Shown piece after piece: positions 51,238-60,241 of a DNA stretch of 64,000 nucleotides. The notes below the pieces were generated by a model, which worked only from the letters and a program-made list of their open reading frames with translations, ran no database searches and had not been told where the DNA came from. Location: contig SYLG01000181.1 in the NCBI GenBank assembly GCA_005808665.1, positions 1-64,000 of the forward strand. The letters are read 5' to 3'. This DNA is from Planctomycetia bacterium (GTDB lineage: Bacteria; Planctomycetota; Planctomycetia; Gemmatales; Gemmataceae). Position 1 is the stretch's first letter. Each line of letters opens with the position of its first letter. A program made the translations under genes and the position numbers.

Positions 51238-52533
51238 ATGTTAGAAGCTTCTTACATTCGCGACTACCTCGTTTCAGTCCGGGAAAACTGTTTCAATCGG
51301 GGTGTGGTAGGCTCGGACCCTGACAAGGTTGTTGCCCTGGATGACCAACGCAAAAAACTGATTCATGAGACCCAGCAAATTCAACAGCGAGCCAATGAAC
51401 TTTCCAAGCAAATACCCAAAGAAAAAGATCCAGCAATTAAACTGGAATTGATTGCCACGGGAAAAAACCTTCGTGAACAAGTTCAGGTTTTGGAAAAACA
51501 ACTAAGGGTTATCGAAGAAGACCTTTCCAAAGTAATCGCCAACATCCCCAACATGACCCACCCGGATGCCCCTGTCGGCCGGGACAGCGTGGCCAATGTG
51601 ATCATTCGGCGCTGGGGAAGTCCACGGAAGTTTGCCTTCAAGCCTAAAAATCATGTTGACCTTTGCGAGGCTTTGGATTTGGTCGATTTCGAAGCTGGGG
51701 CCCGGGTTACTGGCCAAAAATTCTACTTCCTGAAAAACGAAGCAGCACTTTTGGAACTTGCCCTCGTTCAATTTTGCATGTTAAAACTTGCCAAGGCAGG
51801 TTTCACCCCAGTCATCACCCCTGACCTGGCCCGGATGGAAGTCCTCGAAGGCATCGGGTTCATCCCAAGGGACCCCAACCCCGAAACGCGCCAGGTTTAC
51901 ACCGTGGCGGACACCGATCTCTGTTTGGTGGCAACAGCCGAAATCACTCTTGGTGGGATGCACAAAGACCAAATCCTGGAGGAAGCCAAGCTTCCGCTAA
52001 AATATGTCGGTTTGTCCCACTGTTTCCGGACCGAAGCAGGTGCCCCGGGCCGTGATACCCGAGGGCTATACCGGGTTCACCAATTCACTAAAGTGGAAAT
52101 CTTTGCCTTCACCACTCCGGAACAAAGCGAGGCCATTCATCAGGAAATCCTGGCCCTTGAGGAGTCCATTTTTCAAGATTTGGGACTCCCTTACCATGTT
52201 CTTGACACTTGCACCGGTGATTTGGGTGGACCAGCTTACCGGAAGTATGACCTTGAGGCCTGGATGCCCGGACGGGGTGAGGCGGGTGAATATGGCGAGG
52301 TAACAAGCACCTCAAACTGTACCGATTTCCAGGCCCGGCGACTGAATATTCGTTACCGTTCCAAAGAATCCAAAGGAACCAGGATGGTCCACACCCTCAA
52401 CGGGACCGCTGTCGCTTGCACAAGGGCCCTTTTGGCAATTCTTGAGAACTACCAAAACGAAGACGGCTCCATCACGATTCCTGAGGTCCTCAGGCAATGG
52501 GTTGGCGAGGATCAAATAAGTCCCCGCAAATGA
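51238..52533 (+). CDS. serS: Seryl-tRNA synthetase
   Basis: A 431-residue class II synthetase. The N-terminal coiled-coil arm spans about residues 30-100. Class II motif 2 reads FRTEAGAPGRDTRGLYRVHQF and motif 3 is near LNGTAVACTRALLAILENYQ; the serine-binding region is TAEITL. Length is normal. It ends 39 bases before uvrC. Confidence 0.96.
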   Translation: MLEASYIRDYLVSVRENCFNRGVVGSDPDKVVALDDQRKKLIHETQQIQQRANELSKQIPKEKDPAIKLELIATGKNLREQVQVLEKQLRVIEEDLSKVIANIPNMTHPDAPVGRDSVANVIIRRWGSPRKFAFKPKNHVDLCEALDLVDFEAGARVTGQKFYFLKNEAALLELALVQFCMLKLAKAGFTPVITPDLARMEVLEGIGFIPRDPNPETRQVYTVADTDLCLVATAEITLGGMHKDQILEEAKLPLKYVGLSHCFRTEAGAPGRDTRGLYRVHQFTKVEIFAFTTPEQSEAIHQEILALEESIFQDLGLPYHVLDTCTGDLGGPAYRKYDLEAWMPGRGEAGEYGEVTSTSNCTDFQARRLNIRYRSKESKGTRMVHTLNGTAVACTRALLAILENYQNEDGSITIPEVLRQWVGEDQISPRK

Positions 52534-52572
52534 TTGCTGTTTTTTGATAGTTTACTTCCGCAAGGGGGATCC

Positions 52573-53940
52573 ATGGAAGCCCCTGTGAACAAAGGTGAGG
52601 AATCCCTCCCCCCCGATCAGAAGGTTAAAACCTTCCCAAAATCCCCGGGCGTTTACCTTATGAAGGACGCTGAGGGTCGGGTGATCTACATTGGAAAAGC
52701 AAAAGTTTTAAGGCACAGGGCCTCCAGTTATTTCACCCAGGCAGCGCGGGAGGATCCCCGGACCCGCGATTTGGTACCGCTTATTGCAGACCTTGATTTC
52801 CTTATTGCCCCCACCGAGGTGGACGCCATCCTGTTGGAAGCCCGGTTAATCAAGGATGTACAACCCCGATTTAATGTTGACCTCAAGGACAGCAAGGTCT
52901 TTCCTTACCTTCAGATTCGGGTACGGGAGGAGTTTCCCCGGGTGGAATTCACGCGTAGTCCCCGCCGCAAAGGTGTGAGGCTTTATGGCCCCTTTACCAG
53001 CCCAAAAAGTCTCCGGCAAGCCATGCAGGTCCTGCAAAGGGTATTCAAGTACCGAAACTGTTCCCTGGATATTTCCTCAAAAGATCCCAAATGGAGGTGG
53101 TATCGACCCTGCCTTTTGCACAGCATAAGGCTTTGCACGGCCCCCTGCAACCTTGGAATCACAAGAGAGGAATATCGCCGCCAGATTCGTGGACTCAGGC
53201 TCGTATTGGAAGGAAAAAGAAAACGCCTTATCCGCGAACTTGTCGCAGAAATGACCCAAGCAAGCACCGAGTTGCTTTTCGAAAAAGCCGCCAGGCTCCG
53301 GGATGAAATCAAGGCCATTTCCAGTCTTGGACTAAGGGGAACGATGGACAATAACCCCCAGCCGGAAGCTTTCACGATCGATCCGGTGAAGGGACTGGTA
53401 GGTCTTAGGAAAGTATTGAAACTCAACTCCAACCCAAGAGTTATCGAATGCATAGACATCGCCCACCTGGGTGGCCAGGAAACGGTTGCCAGCCTCGTTT
53501 GCTTCATTGATGGACTGCCCTTTAAAAAAGGCTATCGAAGGTATCGCATAAAAACCGTTCATGGTATTGATGATTTTGCCTGCATCAGGGAGGTTGTTTC
53601 AAGGCGGTACGGCAAATGGGGTGATAGGGAAACCAATAACAATCAGGGATCCCTTCCCATCCCTGACATCATCCTGATTGATGGAGGCAAAGGACAACTT
53701 TCCTCCGCCAGGGATGCCTTGGAAGCCTTTGGCGTCCAAGTCCCATGCCTTATTTCCCTGGCTAAACGGGACGAGGAAATATTCACCCTGGCCTCCGATG
53801 AACCTTTCCGATTGTCAAGGAATTCCCTGGCGTTACGATTGCTTCAATACGCCCGGGACGAGGCCCATCGTTTTGCCCAACTATACCATCACATCCTTCG
53901 CAGCAAGAAACTGCGGGATGATTTTCGCCAAAGCCCATAA
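52573..53940 (+). CDS. uvrC: UvrABC system protein C, short form without the HhH domain
   Basis: A 455-residue nucleotide-excision-repair endonuclease. The GIY-YIG domain (GVYLMKDAEGRVIYIGKAK, with the catalytic glutamate in ILLEARLIKD) is complete. A cysteine cluster follows (CLLHSIRLCTAPC), then the UvrB-interacting UVR motif near ELLFEKAARLRDEIKAI. The RNase-H-like second nuclease domain has its acidic residues (ECIDIAHLGG, LIDGGKGQL) and histidine (ARDEAHRF). The protein ends right after this domain, whereas most UvrC proteins (about 600 residues) continue into a tandem helix-hairpin-helix domain. ATG 52573 follows AGGGGG. surE starts nine bases later. Confidence 0.93.
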   Translation: MEAPVNKGEESLPPDQKVKTFPKSPGVYLMKDAEGRVIYIGKAKVLRHRASSYFTQAAREDPRTRDLVPLIADLDFLIAPTEVDAILLEARLIKDVQPRFNVDLKDSKVFPYLQIRVREEFPRVEFTRSPRRKGVRLYGPFTSPKSLRQAMQVLQRVFKYRNCSLDISSKDPKWRWYRPCLLHSIRLCTAPCNLGITREEYRRQIRGLRLVLEGKRKRLIRELVAEMTQASTELLFEKAARLRDEIKAISSLGLRGTMDNNPQPEAFTIDPVKGLVGLRKVLKLNSNPRVIECIDIAHLGGQETVASLVCFIDGLPFKKGYRRYRIKTVHGIDDFACIREVVSRRYGKWGDRETNNNQGSLPIPDIILIDGGKGQLSSARDALEAFGVQVPCLISLAKRDEEIFTLASDEPFRLSRNSLALRLLQYARDEAHRFAQLYHHILRSKKLRDDFRQSP

Positions 53941-53949
53941 ACCAAATCC

Positions 53950-54750
53950 ATGCGCATTCTCCTTACAAACGATGATGGTATCTACGCTCCTGGCCTTCGT
54001 GCCCTTCATGCGGAACTGTGCCAATTAGGTGAAGTATTGGTGGTTGCCCCGGCAACAGAACAGAGTGCGGCGGGCCATTCCGTGACTATTTACTCCCCCC
54101 TTTTGGTGCAGGAGGTCCTTGATCCTTCCAAAGGTTTCCAAGGTTGGGCCGTGGAAGGAAGGCCGGCAGATTGTGTCAAATTGGCACTGAGGCAAATCCT
54201 TCCCTGGAAACCGGATTTGGTGGTAAGTGGCATCAACTCCGGATCCAATGCAGGGATCAATGTTCTCTATTCGGGTACAGTAGGGGCCGCCATTGAGGGT
54301 GCATTTTTTCAAATGCCTAGCATCGCCTGTTCCATGGAAATGCCCGGGAATGAACCGGCCAATTTCGCCCTTGGGGCACGATTAGCTTTGCAAGTAATTA
54401 AGGATATTCTCGGAAAAAAACCGGATCCTGGAGATCTGTTTAATGTGAATGTTCCCGACCTTTGTCGTGGCCCCATAAAAGGGGTTCGGGTAGTCCCCCA
54501 AAATACGGCAAGCTATGTCGAATGGTTTGACAAAAGGGTGGACCCGCGTGGAAGGGTGTATTACTGGATTGGGCCGGATTTTACCTGCCCCGAACCCCAT
54601 CCGGATACCGATGTCACCGCCCTTGCCGAGCAATGGATTACCGTCACTCCCCTACAATTTAATTTGACACGATTTCCTGCCCTGGAAATAATGAATGATT
54701 GGAATTGGGAAAACACAACCGGCCAACTTGCCACGGAGTCCGTTCGATGA
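53950..54750 (+). CDS. surE: 5'/3'-nucleotidase SurE
   Basis: A 266-residue metal-dependent nucleotidase. It begins MRILLTNDDGIYAPGL with the metal-binding Asp pair, and has SAAGHSVT and VSGINSGSNAG, all typical of SurE. Length is normal. It overlaps the downstream DinB gene by four bases (ATGA). Confidence 0.95.
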   Translation: MRILLTNDDGIYAPGLRALHAELCQLGEVLVVAPATEQSAAGHSVTIYSPLLVQEVLDPSKGFQGWAVEGRPADCVKLALRQILPWKPDLVVSGINSGSNAGINVLYSGTVGAAIEGAFFQMPSIACSMEMPGNEPANFALGARLALQVIKDILGKKPDPGDLFNVNVPDLCRGPIKGVRVVPQNTASYVEWFDKRVDPRGRVYYWIGPDFTCPEPHPDTDVTALAEQWITVTPLQFNLTRFPALEIMNDWNWENTTGQLATESVR

Positions 54751-55238
54751 CTGCTATTGAATCCCTGACCTTCAGCCTGAATTTGTCCCAAGGCATTTTG
54801 CTTGGGGCCCTTTCCGATCTTACCGAAGGAGATCTCCAAACCCGGGCGGTTCCTGGATCCAACCGCCTTTGTTGGCAGTTGGGACATCTCATCCTTTCGG
54901 AACGATTCCTTTTGGGTGAGGTGGGATGCCAATACCCTGAACTTCCAGCTGGCTTTCAGGAACAGCACGCCAACAAACCGGAAATTACCTCAAGCGAAAC
55001 CCCCTTACCCTTTACGGTGGCGGACTACACCCGCCTTCTCAAGGAAACCCGATCGGTTTCGATTGCAACTTTGGGTAAAATGAGCGAGGCAGACCTTGAT
55101 CAACCCAACACAGGGCACCTTGCTCCGAAAGCACCCACCTTTGGAAACCTGTTCGAGTTGGCGGCCCAACATTTTATTATGCACTCGGGTCAGGTAAGTG
55201 TGATTCGGCGCAAATTGGAAAAACCTGTGCTTTTCTAA
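54747..55238 (+). CDS. DinB-family four-helix protein
   Basis: A 163-residue protein that looks like the DinB/YfiT superfamily: helices with LCWQLGHLILSERFLLGE and a C-terminal LAAQHFIMHSGQVSVIRRKL, whose histidines suggest a metal site. Some relatives are thiol transferases or DNA-damage-linked proteins. It overlaps surE and is followed by the DUF2784 gene after three bases. Confidence 0.78.
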   Translation: MTAIESLTFSLNLSQGILLGALSDLTEGDLQTRAVPGSNRLCWQLGHLILSERFLLGEVGCQYPELPAGFQEQHANKPEITSSETPLPFTVADYTRLLKETRSVSIATLGKMSEADLDQPNTGHLAPKAPTFGNLFELAAQHFIMHSGQVSVIRRKLEKPVLF

Positions 55239-55241
55239 ACC

Positions 55242-55766
55242 ATGGATATAACCGATCCTTATTCCCAGGCGGCCGACCAAATCGTCACCTTCCATTTTGG
55301 GTTGGTTGCGACCATTATCCTTTACCAATTGGCCATTCCCTTTGGGACTTGGTTGCATTCCTGGTGGGCAAAAAACTTTTGGATTCGGGGATCCCACCTT
55401 TGCCTTATGGCCTTTATTGGCATGGAAGGGGCTTTGGGAGTTGAGTGTCCCCTAACGGTTTGGGAGAGGGGCCTTCGCCTTGCCCAAATGGATGATGAAA
55501 CCCGGACGCAATATTTCGCATGGGAATATGATCCCATGGACTATCGTCCCGCCCTGGCACAATTCTCGCATCGGGCATTACTTTATCGGCTGGATGAGGG
55601 AACTTTTTCCGCACTGGGAGTTTCCAATACAACTTTTTTCAACGGGGTCCACATCCTTTTTGGAATCCTTGTAGTCCTATCATGGATATTTGGCCCCCCG
55701 GATTATCCAATGTTTTTGAAAAGCGGGTTTAAGAAACGAACCGTTCCCAGGAAAGGGTCTCTTTGA
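55242..55766 (+). CDS. DUF2784 family membrane protein
   Basis: A 174-residue protein with three to four membrane helices (QIVTFHFGLVATIILYQLAI, SHLCLMAFIGMEGALGVECP, FFNGVHILFGILVVLSWIFG). The GVECPLTVWERGLR segment is the hallmark of DUF2784. Function unknown. Its stop shares one base with the start of the propeller gene. Confidence 0.82.
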   Translation: MDITDPYSQAADQIVTFHFGLVATIILYQLAIPFGTWLHSWWAKNFWIRGSHLCLMAFIGMEGALGVECPLTVWERGLRLAQMDDETRTQYFAWEYDPMDYRPALAQFSHRALLYRLDEGTFSALGVSNTTFFNGVHILFGILVVLSWIFGPPDYPMFLKSGFKKRTVPRKGSL

Positions 55767-57034
55767 TGAAAACAATATTGCGATTGATCGCCCTCCTTTT
55801 GTTTGGTGAGGGTACCATTTTGGCTCAGGAAAGCCAGACCTGGTCCCGCTTCCGAGGACCCAATGGCGAGGGCAAGGGACCTCACCTTAATTTTGCTCCC
55901 AAACCCACGATGGAAAACTTTCTCTTTTGGAAAACGGAAATCCCCGGAGATGGCAATGGGAGCCCGGTCATTTGGGGGAAATCGGTTTACCTCCAATCCT
56001 CCGTGAACAACGGAATAGGGCGAACATTGGTGGCGGTAGAAGTATCCAATGGCAAAATCCTTTGGAGTGCCGACCTCACCGGTGCCAAATCCAAAACCCA
56101 TGCCAAAAACAGCTTGGCAAGTTCCACTCCCGTTTGTGCCGCAGAAGGCATTTTCTCGGTTTTTTGGAATGGCGAAAATCTCCTTTGTACAGGACATAGT
56201 CACCAGGGGAACTTGCTTTGGACAACAGACCTTGGGCCATTCAAAAGTCAACATGGTGCCGGGCACTCTCCCATTTTTCATGACGGAAAAGTCTTTGTAA
56301 ACTTTGATCAGGACAACAAGGCAGAGGTGGTCGCATTGAACGCCAAGGACGGAAAAATCGCCTGGCGGACAACCCGAACAGCCTATCGATCCAGCTATTC
56401 CACCCCAATTCTTCGCACGACTCCCTCGGGAAAAACGGAAATTGTGGTTGCCAGCACCGCTGGATTTGGGGGGTATGATCCAAACACTGGCAAGGAAACC
56501 TGGTCGATTCCAACCACGCATGGGAAAAACCCCCTTCGTATGGTATCCTCGCCGATTTTCCTGCCAGGGGACCTTATTTTTGGAGGTGGCGGGGATGGAT
56601 CCGGTGAAAGGCAAGCCTTGGCGGTTCCGGTTGGTCAAAACGGTGCCAAACCCGCATGGCAGGACTTCAAAGCCTTCCCTTATGTGACAACGAGCCTTGC
56701 CCTTGAAAGGGGCCTCTTCAGTATCACCGACAATGGGTTTATGACCACCCACAACCCCGCCACGGGCGAACAGATGTCCCATATTCGGCTGGGGGGAGCA
56801 TTTTCCTCCTCTCCCATACTGGCCGGAAATCATTTGGTTATTGCCATTTCTGAGGCAGGAGATATGCACCTCATTGACACCAGGAATTCAAGGATCAAAC
56901 CTCATACCCTCCCCCTGGGCGAACCCGTCTTTGCCACCCCGGCACTTCACGATGGCTTGCTTCTGGTCAAGGGGCGAAAAACTTTGTTTTGTTTTGGCAA
57001 TTCCAAAATACATGTCGAAGGAGAACAACGATGA
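55766..57034 (+). CDS. Exported PQQ-like beta-propeller protein
   Basis: A 422-residue protein with signal peptide (ILRLIALLLFGEGTILAQ), then SRFRGPNGEGKG, the usual start of planctomycete outer-membrane-assembly-like propellers. Repeated blades include VEVSNGKILWSADLTG, LNAKDGKIAWRTTRT and YDPNTGKETWSIPT. No quinone-binding residues of PQQ dehydrogenases are evident. It overlaps its neighbours on both sides (one base upstream, four bases with NIPSNAP). Confidence 0.85.
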   Translation: MKTILRLIALLLFGEGTILAQESQTWSRFRGPNGEGKGPHLNFAPKPTMENFLFWKTEIPGDGNGSPVIWGKSVYLQSSVNNGIGRTLVAVEVSNGKILWSADLTGAKSKTHAKNSLASSTPVCAAEGIFSVFWNGENLLCTGHSHQGNLLWTTDLGPFKSQHGAGHSPIFHDGKVFVNFDQDNKAEVVALNAKDGKIAWRTTRTAYRSSYSTPILRTTPSGKTEIVVASTAGFGGYDPNTGKETWSIPTTHGKNPLRMVSSPIFLPGDLIFGGGGDGSGERQALAVPVGQNGAKPAWQDFKAFPYVTTSLALERGLFSITDNGFMTTHNPATGEQMSHIRLGGAFSSSPILAGNHLVIAISEAGDMHLIDTRNSRIKPHTLPLGEPVFATPALHDGLLLVKGRKTLFCFGNSKIHVEGEQR

Positions 57035-57447
57035 ATCTTCGCCCTTTGCTTGCGATTCTTTCCCTTATTTGCCTATCTGGAGTTTCCATGTCCCAAGAAA
57101 AAACCCAGGCCACCAGCCGTGTTTTTGAAATGCGCACCTATTACACCCACCCCGGTCGAATGGAAGCCCTTCATGCCCGTTTTCGGGATCACACCTGCAA
57201 ACTCTTCGAGAAGCATGGAATATCCATTGTTGGTTTTTGGAAACCCCTTGACAAAGCCAAAGCCGAAGAGTCAATGGTCTATATACTTTCGTACCCATCC
57301 CGCGAAGCAGCCGAAAAAAGTTGGAATTCCTTTCGGGTGGACCCGGTCTGGATCAAAGCCAAGGAGGCCTCGGAAAAATCGGGCCCTATTGTGAAAAAAG
57401 CGGAATCCGTTTTCCTCGATTCCACCGACTATTCTCCCATCAAGTGA
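57031..57447 (+). CDS. Exported NIPSNAP-domain protein
   Basis: A 138-residue protein with signal peptide (LRPLLAILSLICLSGVSMSQ) and a single ferredoxin-like NIPSNAP domain (FEMRTYYTHPGRMEALHARF, then KHGISIVGFWKP). The function of bacterial NIPSNAP proteins is unclear; relatives are EthD/monooxygenase-like folds. The start overlaps the propeller stop (ATGA), with a GGAG site. Confidence 0.88.
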   Translation: MNLRPLLAILSLICLSGVSMSQEKTQATSRVFEMRTYYTHPGRMEALHARFRDHTCKLFEKHGISIVGFWKPLDKAKAEESMVYILSYPSREAAEKSWNSFRVDPVWIKAKEASEKSGPIVKKAESVFLDSTDYSPIK

Positions 57448-57454
57448 GCTGCGT

Positions 57455-59365
57455 TTGACCGACAAAACCGCATGGACCATCTCCCACCTGGAGGATATGC
57501 GCCGTTGGTTGGTATTGGAACAAAAAGCAGAGGTTGACCGCCTTCAGAAAGAATCCGGGCACTTTCGTCGCCTTGGGCAACTACGGCTCATTTCGATAGA
57601 AGACTGGCATTCTGGGCGGCAATTGGCCATTTTTGGGGCAATTACGGGCCAATCCTCCAAATTCAGCCTCCTTCTGGGAATGTTGGAAGAAGGGACTCCT
57701 GTCCGTGTTGATCCAACTGGTGGGGGAGCCCTTGATTGTTCTCCAACCCAAGGCATCGTTCAGGAAATAACCCCACAAAGTATCTCCGTTGTGGTTTCAC
57801 GCGATTGGGACTCGGAAGGATTGGATTCCTTCCGGCTGGAACCCGTTACCAACAGTTGGACAGCCCAACGGACCGATGCCATTTTGGCCTCGCTTGGTTC
57901 CCAATTAGGAGGAAGGCTTGTCGATGATTTGCCTCCGGCCCTTCGTCAAGTGCTGGATCGACCTCCCGGCAAAACGATAAAAAAGTTGGATTGGAAAATC
58001 CTGCCCCAGTTGAACCCGGGCCAAAATCAAGCCCTTGAACATTGTCTTTTGAATGCACCCTTGGCCCTGATCCAGGGACCTCCAGGCACAGGAAAAACCA
58101 CCACACTTGCCAACTTTATTGTGTTCCTGGTTCGGGCTGGGCAAAGGGTATTGGTGGCTGCCGCAAGCAATTTGGCGGTGGACAACCTCCTTGAAAAAGT
58201 AATGTCCGAAGGAATTTCCTGCTTGCGCATGGGTCACCCTCTCCGGGTGCATCCCCGGGTGCGTGAGGCCACCTTTGACACCCTATTTCGGGATAGTGCA
58301 GAATACAATCAGGCCAAAAAACTGCGCCAGGAAGCACGAGCCCTCAAATCCAAAGCTGAAAAATGGTCCCGGGCAAAACCGGAACCGGGTCAACGCAAAG
58401 GCCAATATGCCGAGGTTCGTGCCTTGTTTCATGAGGCCGATCAATGCGAGGATTTAGCCCGGGAAAAACTCCTCGAAAGTACCCCGGCGATTTTTACCAC
58501 GCTTTCCGGTTTTGTTCAATCATGGCCAGGCAAACGAAGCTGGGATTGGCTCATTGTGGATGAAGCCTGTCAAGCGATGGAGGCCCCGGTTTGGCCCCTG
58601 CTTCCAAAAATTCACCAGATTGTTTTAGCGGGCGATCCTTGTCAACTGCCCCCCACTGTCCTTTCCATGGAAGCAATCAGAGAAGGAGCTTCGGTTAGCC
58701 TGATGGAACGGTTAGCTGTCCAATTCCCTGAACGCCTTTTCCTTTTGGAAACCCAATACCGGATGGTGCCTGAAATCATGGAATTTCCCTCGGTGCATAG
58801 TTATCAAGGTCGATTGCTTGCCGATGATTCGGTGTTAGGGCGCAAAACCCTTCCGGGAGGGAGTGGAATTTGGGCCAACAATGTCCTGGCCATCGACACT
58901 AGCGGATCAGATTTCCAGGAAGTCCAACCCGAAGAAGGCAAAAGTTTAACAAATCCTTCGGAGGCAAATCTCATCCTTAAAATGGCAAAAGAATTGATTT
59001 CCTTGGGATTGGCTCCTGAAGATATAGGGATCATTACCCCGTATCGGGGCCAGGTTGAGTTAATCAGTTCGAAATCGGATTTGACAGGATTGGAAATCAA
59101 TTCTGTAGACAGTTTTCAAGGAAGGGAAAAGGAAGCTATCCTTGTTTCGCTTGTTCGTAGTAACCCTTCCGGCGAGATTGGTTTTTTGGCCGAAACCCGA
59201 AGGACCCATGTTGCCATAACACGGGCAAGGTCATTTTTGGGGGTGGTAGGAGATTTTTCTACCTTGGCCTCCGATCCCTATTATTCGAAACTCCTTGATT
59301 TTTGGTTGGAACGGGGATTTGTCCGGTCCGTTTGGGACGAAGATATTGTCCGTTTCCTATCCTGA
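57455..59365 (+). CDS. UPF1/SMUBP-2-like superfamily 1 helicase
   Basis: A 636-residue helicase with all main SF1B motifs: Walker A QGPPGTGKTTT (near residue 208), VDEACQA (motif II), GDPCQLPPT (III), ETQYRMVPEI (IV), SVDSFQGREKEAI (V) and VAITRARS (VI). It resembles eukaryotic IGHMBP2/UPF1-type enzymes that act on RNA or DNA. The start is a TTG seven bases after the NIPSNAP stop; the nearest in-frame ATG would cut into the fold. Its job in this run is unknown, possibly RNA handling or DNA repair with uvrC. Confidence 0.9.
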   Translation: MTDKTAWTISHLEDMRRWLVLEQKAEVDRLQKESGHFRRLGQLRLISIEDWHSGRQLAIFGAITGQSSKFSLLLGMLEEGTPVRVDPTGGGALDCSPTQGIVQEITPQSISVVVSRDWDSEGLDSFRLEPVTNSWTAQRTDAILASLGSQLGGRLVDDLPPALRQVLDRPPGKTIKKLDWKILPQLNPGQNQALEHCLLNAPLALIQGPPGTGKTTTLANFIVFLVRAGQRVLVAAASNLAVDNLLEKVMSEGISCLRMGHPLRVHPRVREATFDTLFRDSAEYNQAKKLRQEARALKSKAEKWSRAKPEPGQRKGQYAEVRALFHEADQCEDLAREKLLESTPAIFTTLSGFVQSWPGKRSWDWLIVDEACQAMEAPVWPLLPKIHQIVLAGDPCQLPPTVLSMEAIREGASVSLMERLAVQFPERLFLLETQYRMVPEIMEFPSVHSYQGRLLADDSVLGRKTLPGGSGIWANNVLAIDTSGSDFQEVQPEEGKSLTNPSEANLILKMAKELISLGLAPEDIGIITPYRGQVELISSKSDLTGLEINSVDSFQGREKEAILVSLVRSNPSGEIGFLAETRRTHVAITRARSFLGVVGDFSTLASDPYYSKLLDFWLERGFVRSVWDEDIVRFLS

Positions 59366-59387
59366 CTAGACAGCACGGAGGAAAAAA

Positions 59388-60230
59388 ATGCTCACCATGG
59401 TTATGTGGATTGGTCTGGCCGGACTCCTTTCGCACCAGGAAAAAGACAAGGCACTGGAGGGATTTGTTGTTCCCTACCGACTTTCAAAAACGCAACATAT
59501 TGTGGTTCGGGCCAGGTTGAATGGATCGGCCCCATTGAATTTTGTCATGGATACAGGAGCTCCCGCATTTTTTGTTGCGGAAGAACCAGCAAAAAAAGCG
59601 GGCATTACCCCGGATGAAAGTGGTTGGGCTATCATCGGCGATTTACAATTCGAAGGCCAACTCAAAGCCAAAAAAGTAAAAGCCCGCATTGAAACCCCGT
59701 TCCAACTCAAAGGGATGAATGGCATGGGTCTTGCCGGTATGGAGCTCCATGGCATGATAGGCTACTCGATTTTGGCACAATATGAAATAAAGCTGGATCT
59801 CAAAAAGGATCACATGATTTGGACTCCGCTTCATTGGACGCCACCGGAGCCCAAAGGGTTTGGCGGAGGGGGCAAAAAAAACTCCCAGGGGGCAACGCTC
59901 GAACTGGTTGGATCCTTCATGCAGGGTTTGGGTAGTTTAACGGGGGGCAAAGCGGCCCTTACCCCCAAGGTTCAGGGTTTTTCAGGTTTGGCCTTGGAGC
60001 AAAACGAAGGGAAAGTGGTCGTTTCGTCTGTTTTTACAGGCTCACCTGCGGCAAAGGCTGGATTGATGCCAGGGGATGAAATCAAACGGATCAAGGACGA
60101 GGAGGTCAAAAACCTTGCGGATGCAAAGCGCAAATTATCCATGATTGGGGCTCCGGAAGAGGTTACCTTTTCATTGGTTCGAGGGAAGGAAACTCTCTCT
60201 GTTACTTTCAAAACAGCATTTGGATTTTAG
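59388..60230 (+). CDS. Retropepsin-like aspartic protease with PDZ domain (copy 1)
   Basis: A 280-residue exported protein with a short hydrophobic leader (MLTMVMWIGLAGLLS). The retropepsin-like domain has NFVMDTGAPAFFV (active Asp in DTGA) and the second conserved LHGMIGYSIL, where pepsin-like bacterial proteins keep a Gly-rich flap partner. A C-terminal PDZ domain follows (VVVSSVFTGSPAAKAGLMPG). GGAGG precedes the ATG. It is followed by a paralogue after 11 bases. A functional enzyme would be a dimer like retroviral protease. Confidence 0.86.
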   Translation: MLTMVMWIGLAGLLSHQEKDKALEGFVVPYRLSKTQHIVVRARLNGSAPLNFVMDTGAPAFFVAEEPAKKAGITPDESGWAIIGDLQFEGQLKAKKVKARIETPFQLKGMNGMGLAGMELHGMIGYSILAQYEIKLDLKKDHMIWTPLHWTPPEPKGFGGGGKKNSQGATLELVGSFMQGLGSLTGGKAALTPKVQGFSGLALEQNEGKVVVSSVFTGSPAAKAGLMPGDEIKRIKDEEVKNLADAKRKLSMIGAPEEVTFSLVRGKETLSVTFKTAFGF

Positions 60231-60241
60231 AAAGGGCTCTT

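Noticed and set aside
57455-59365. Helicase as part of a defence island
   Set aside because: Neighbours are envelope and housekeeping genes; no nuclease, methylase, toxin or other defence partner is present.
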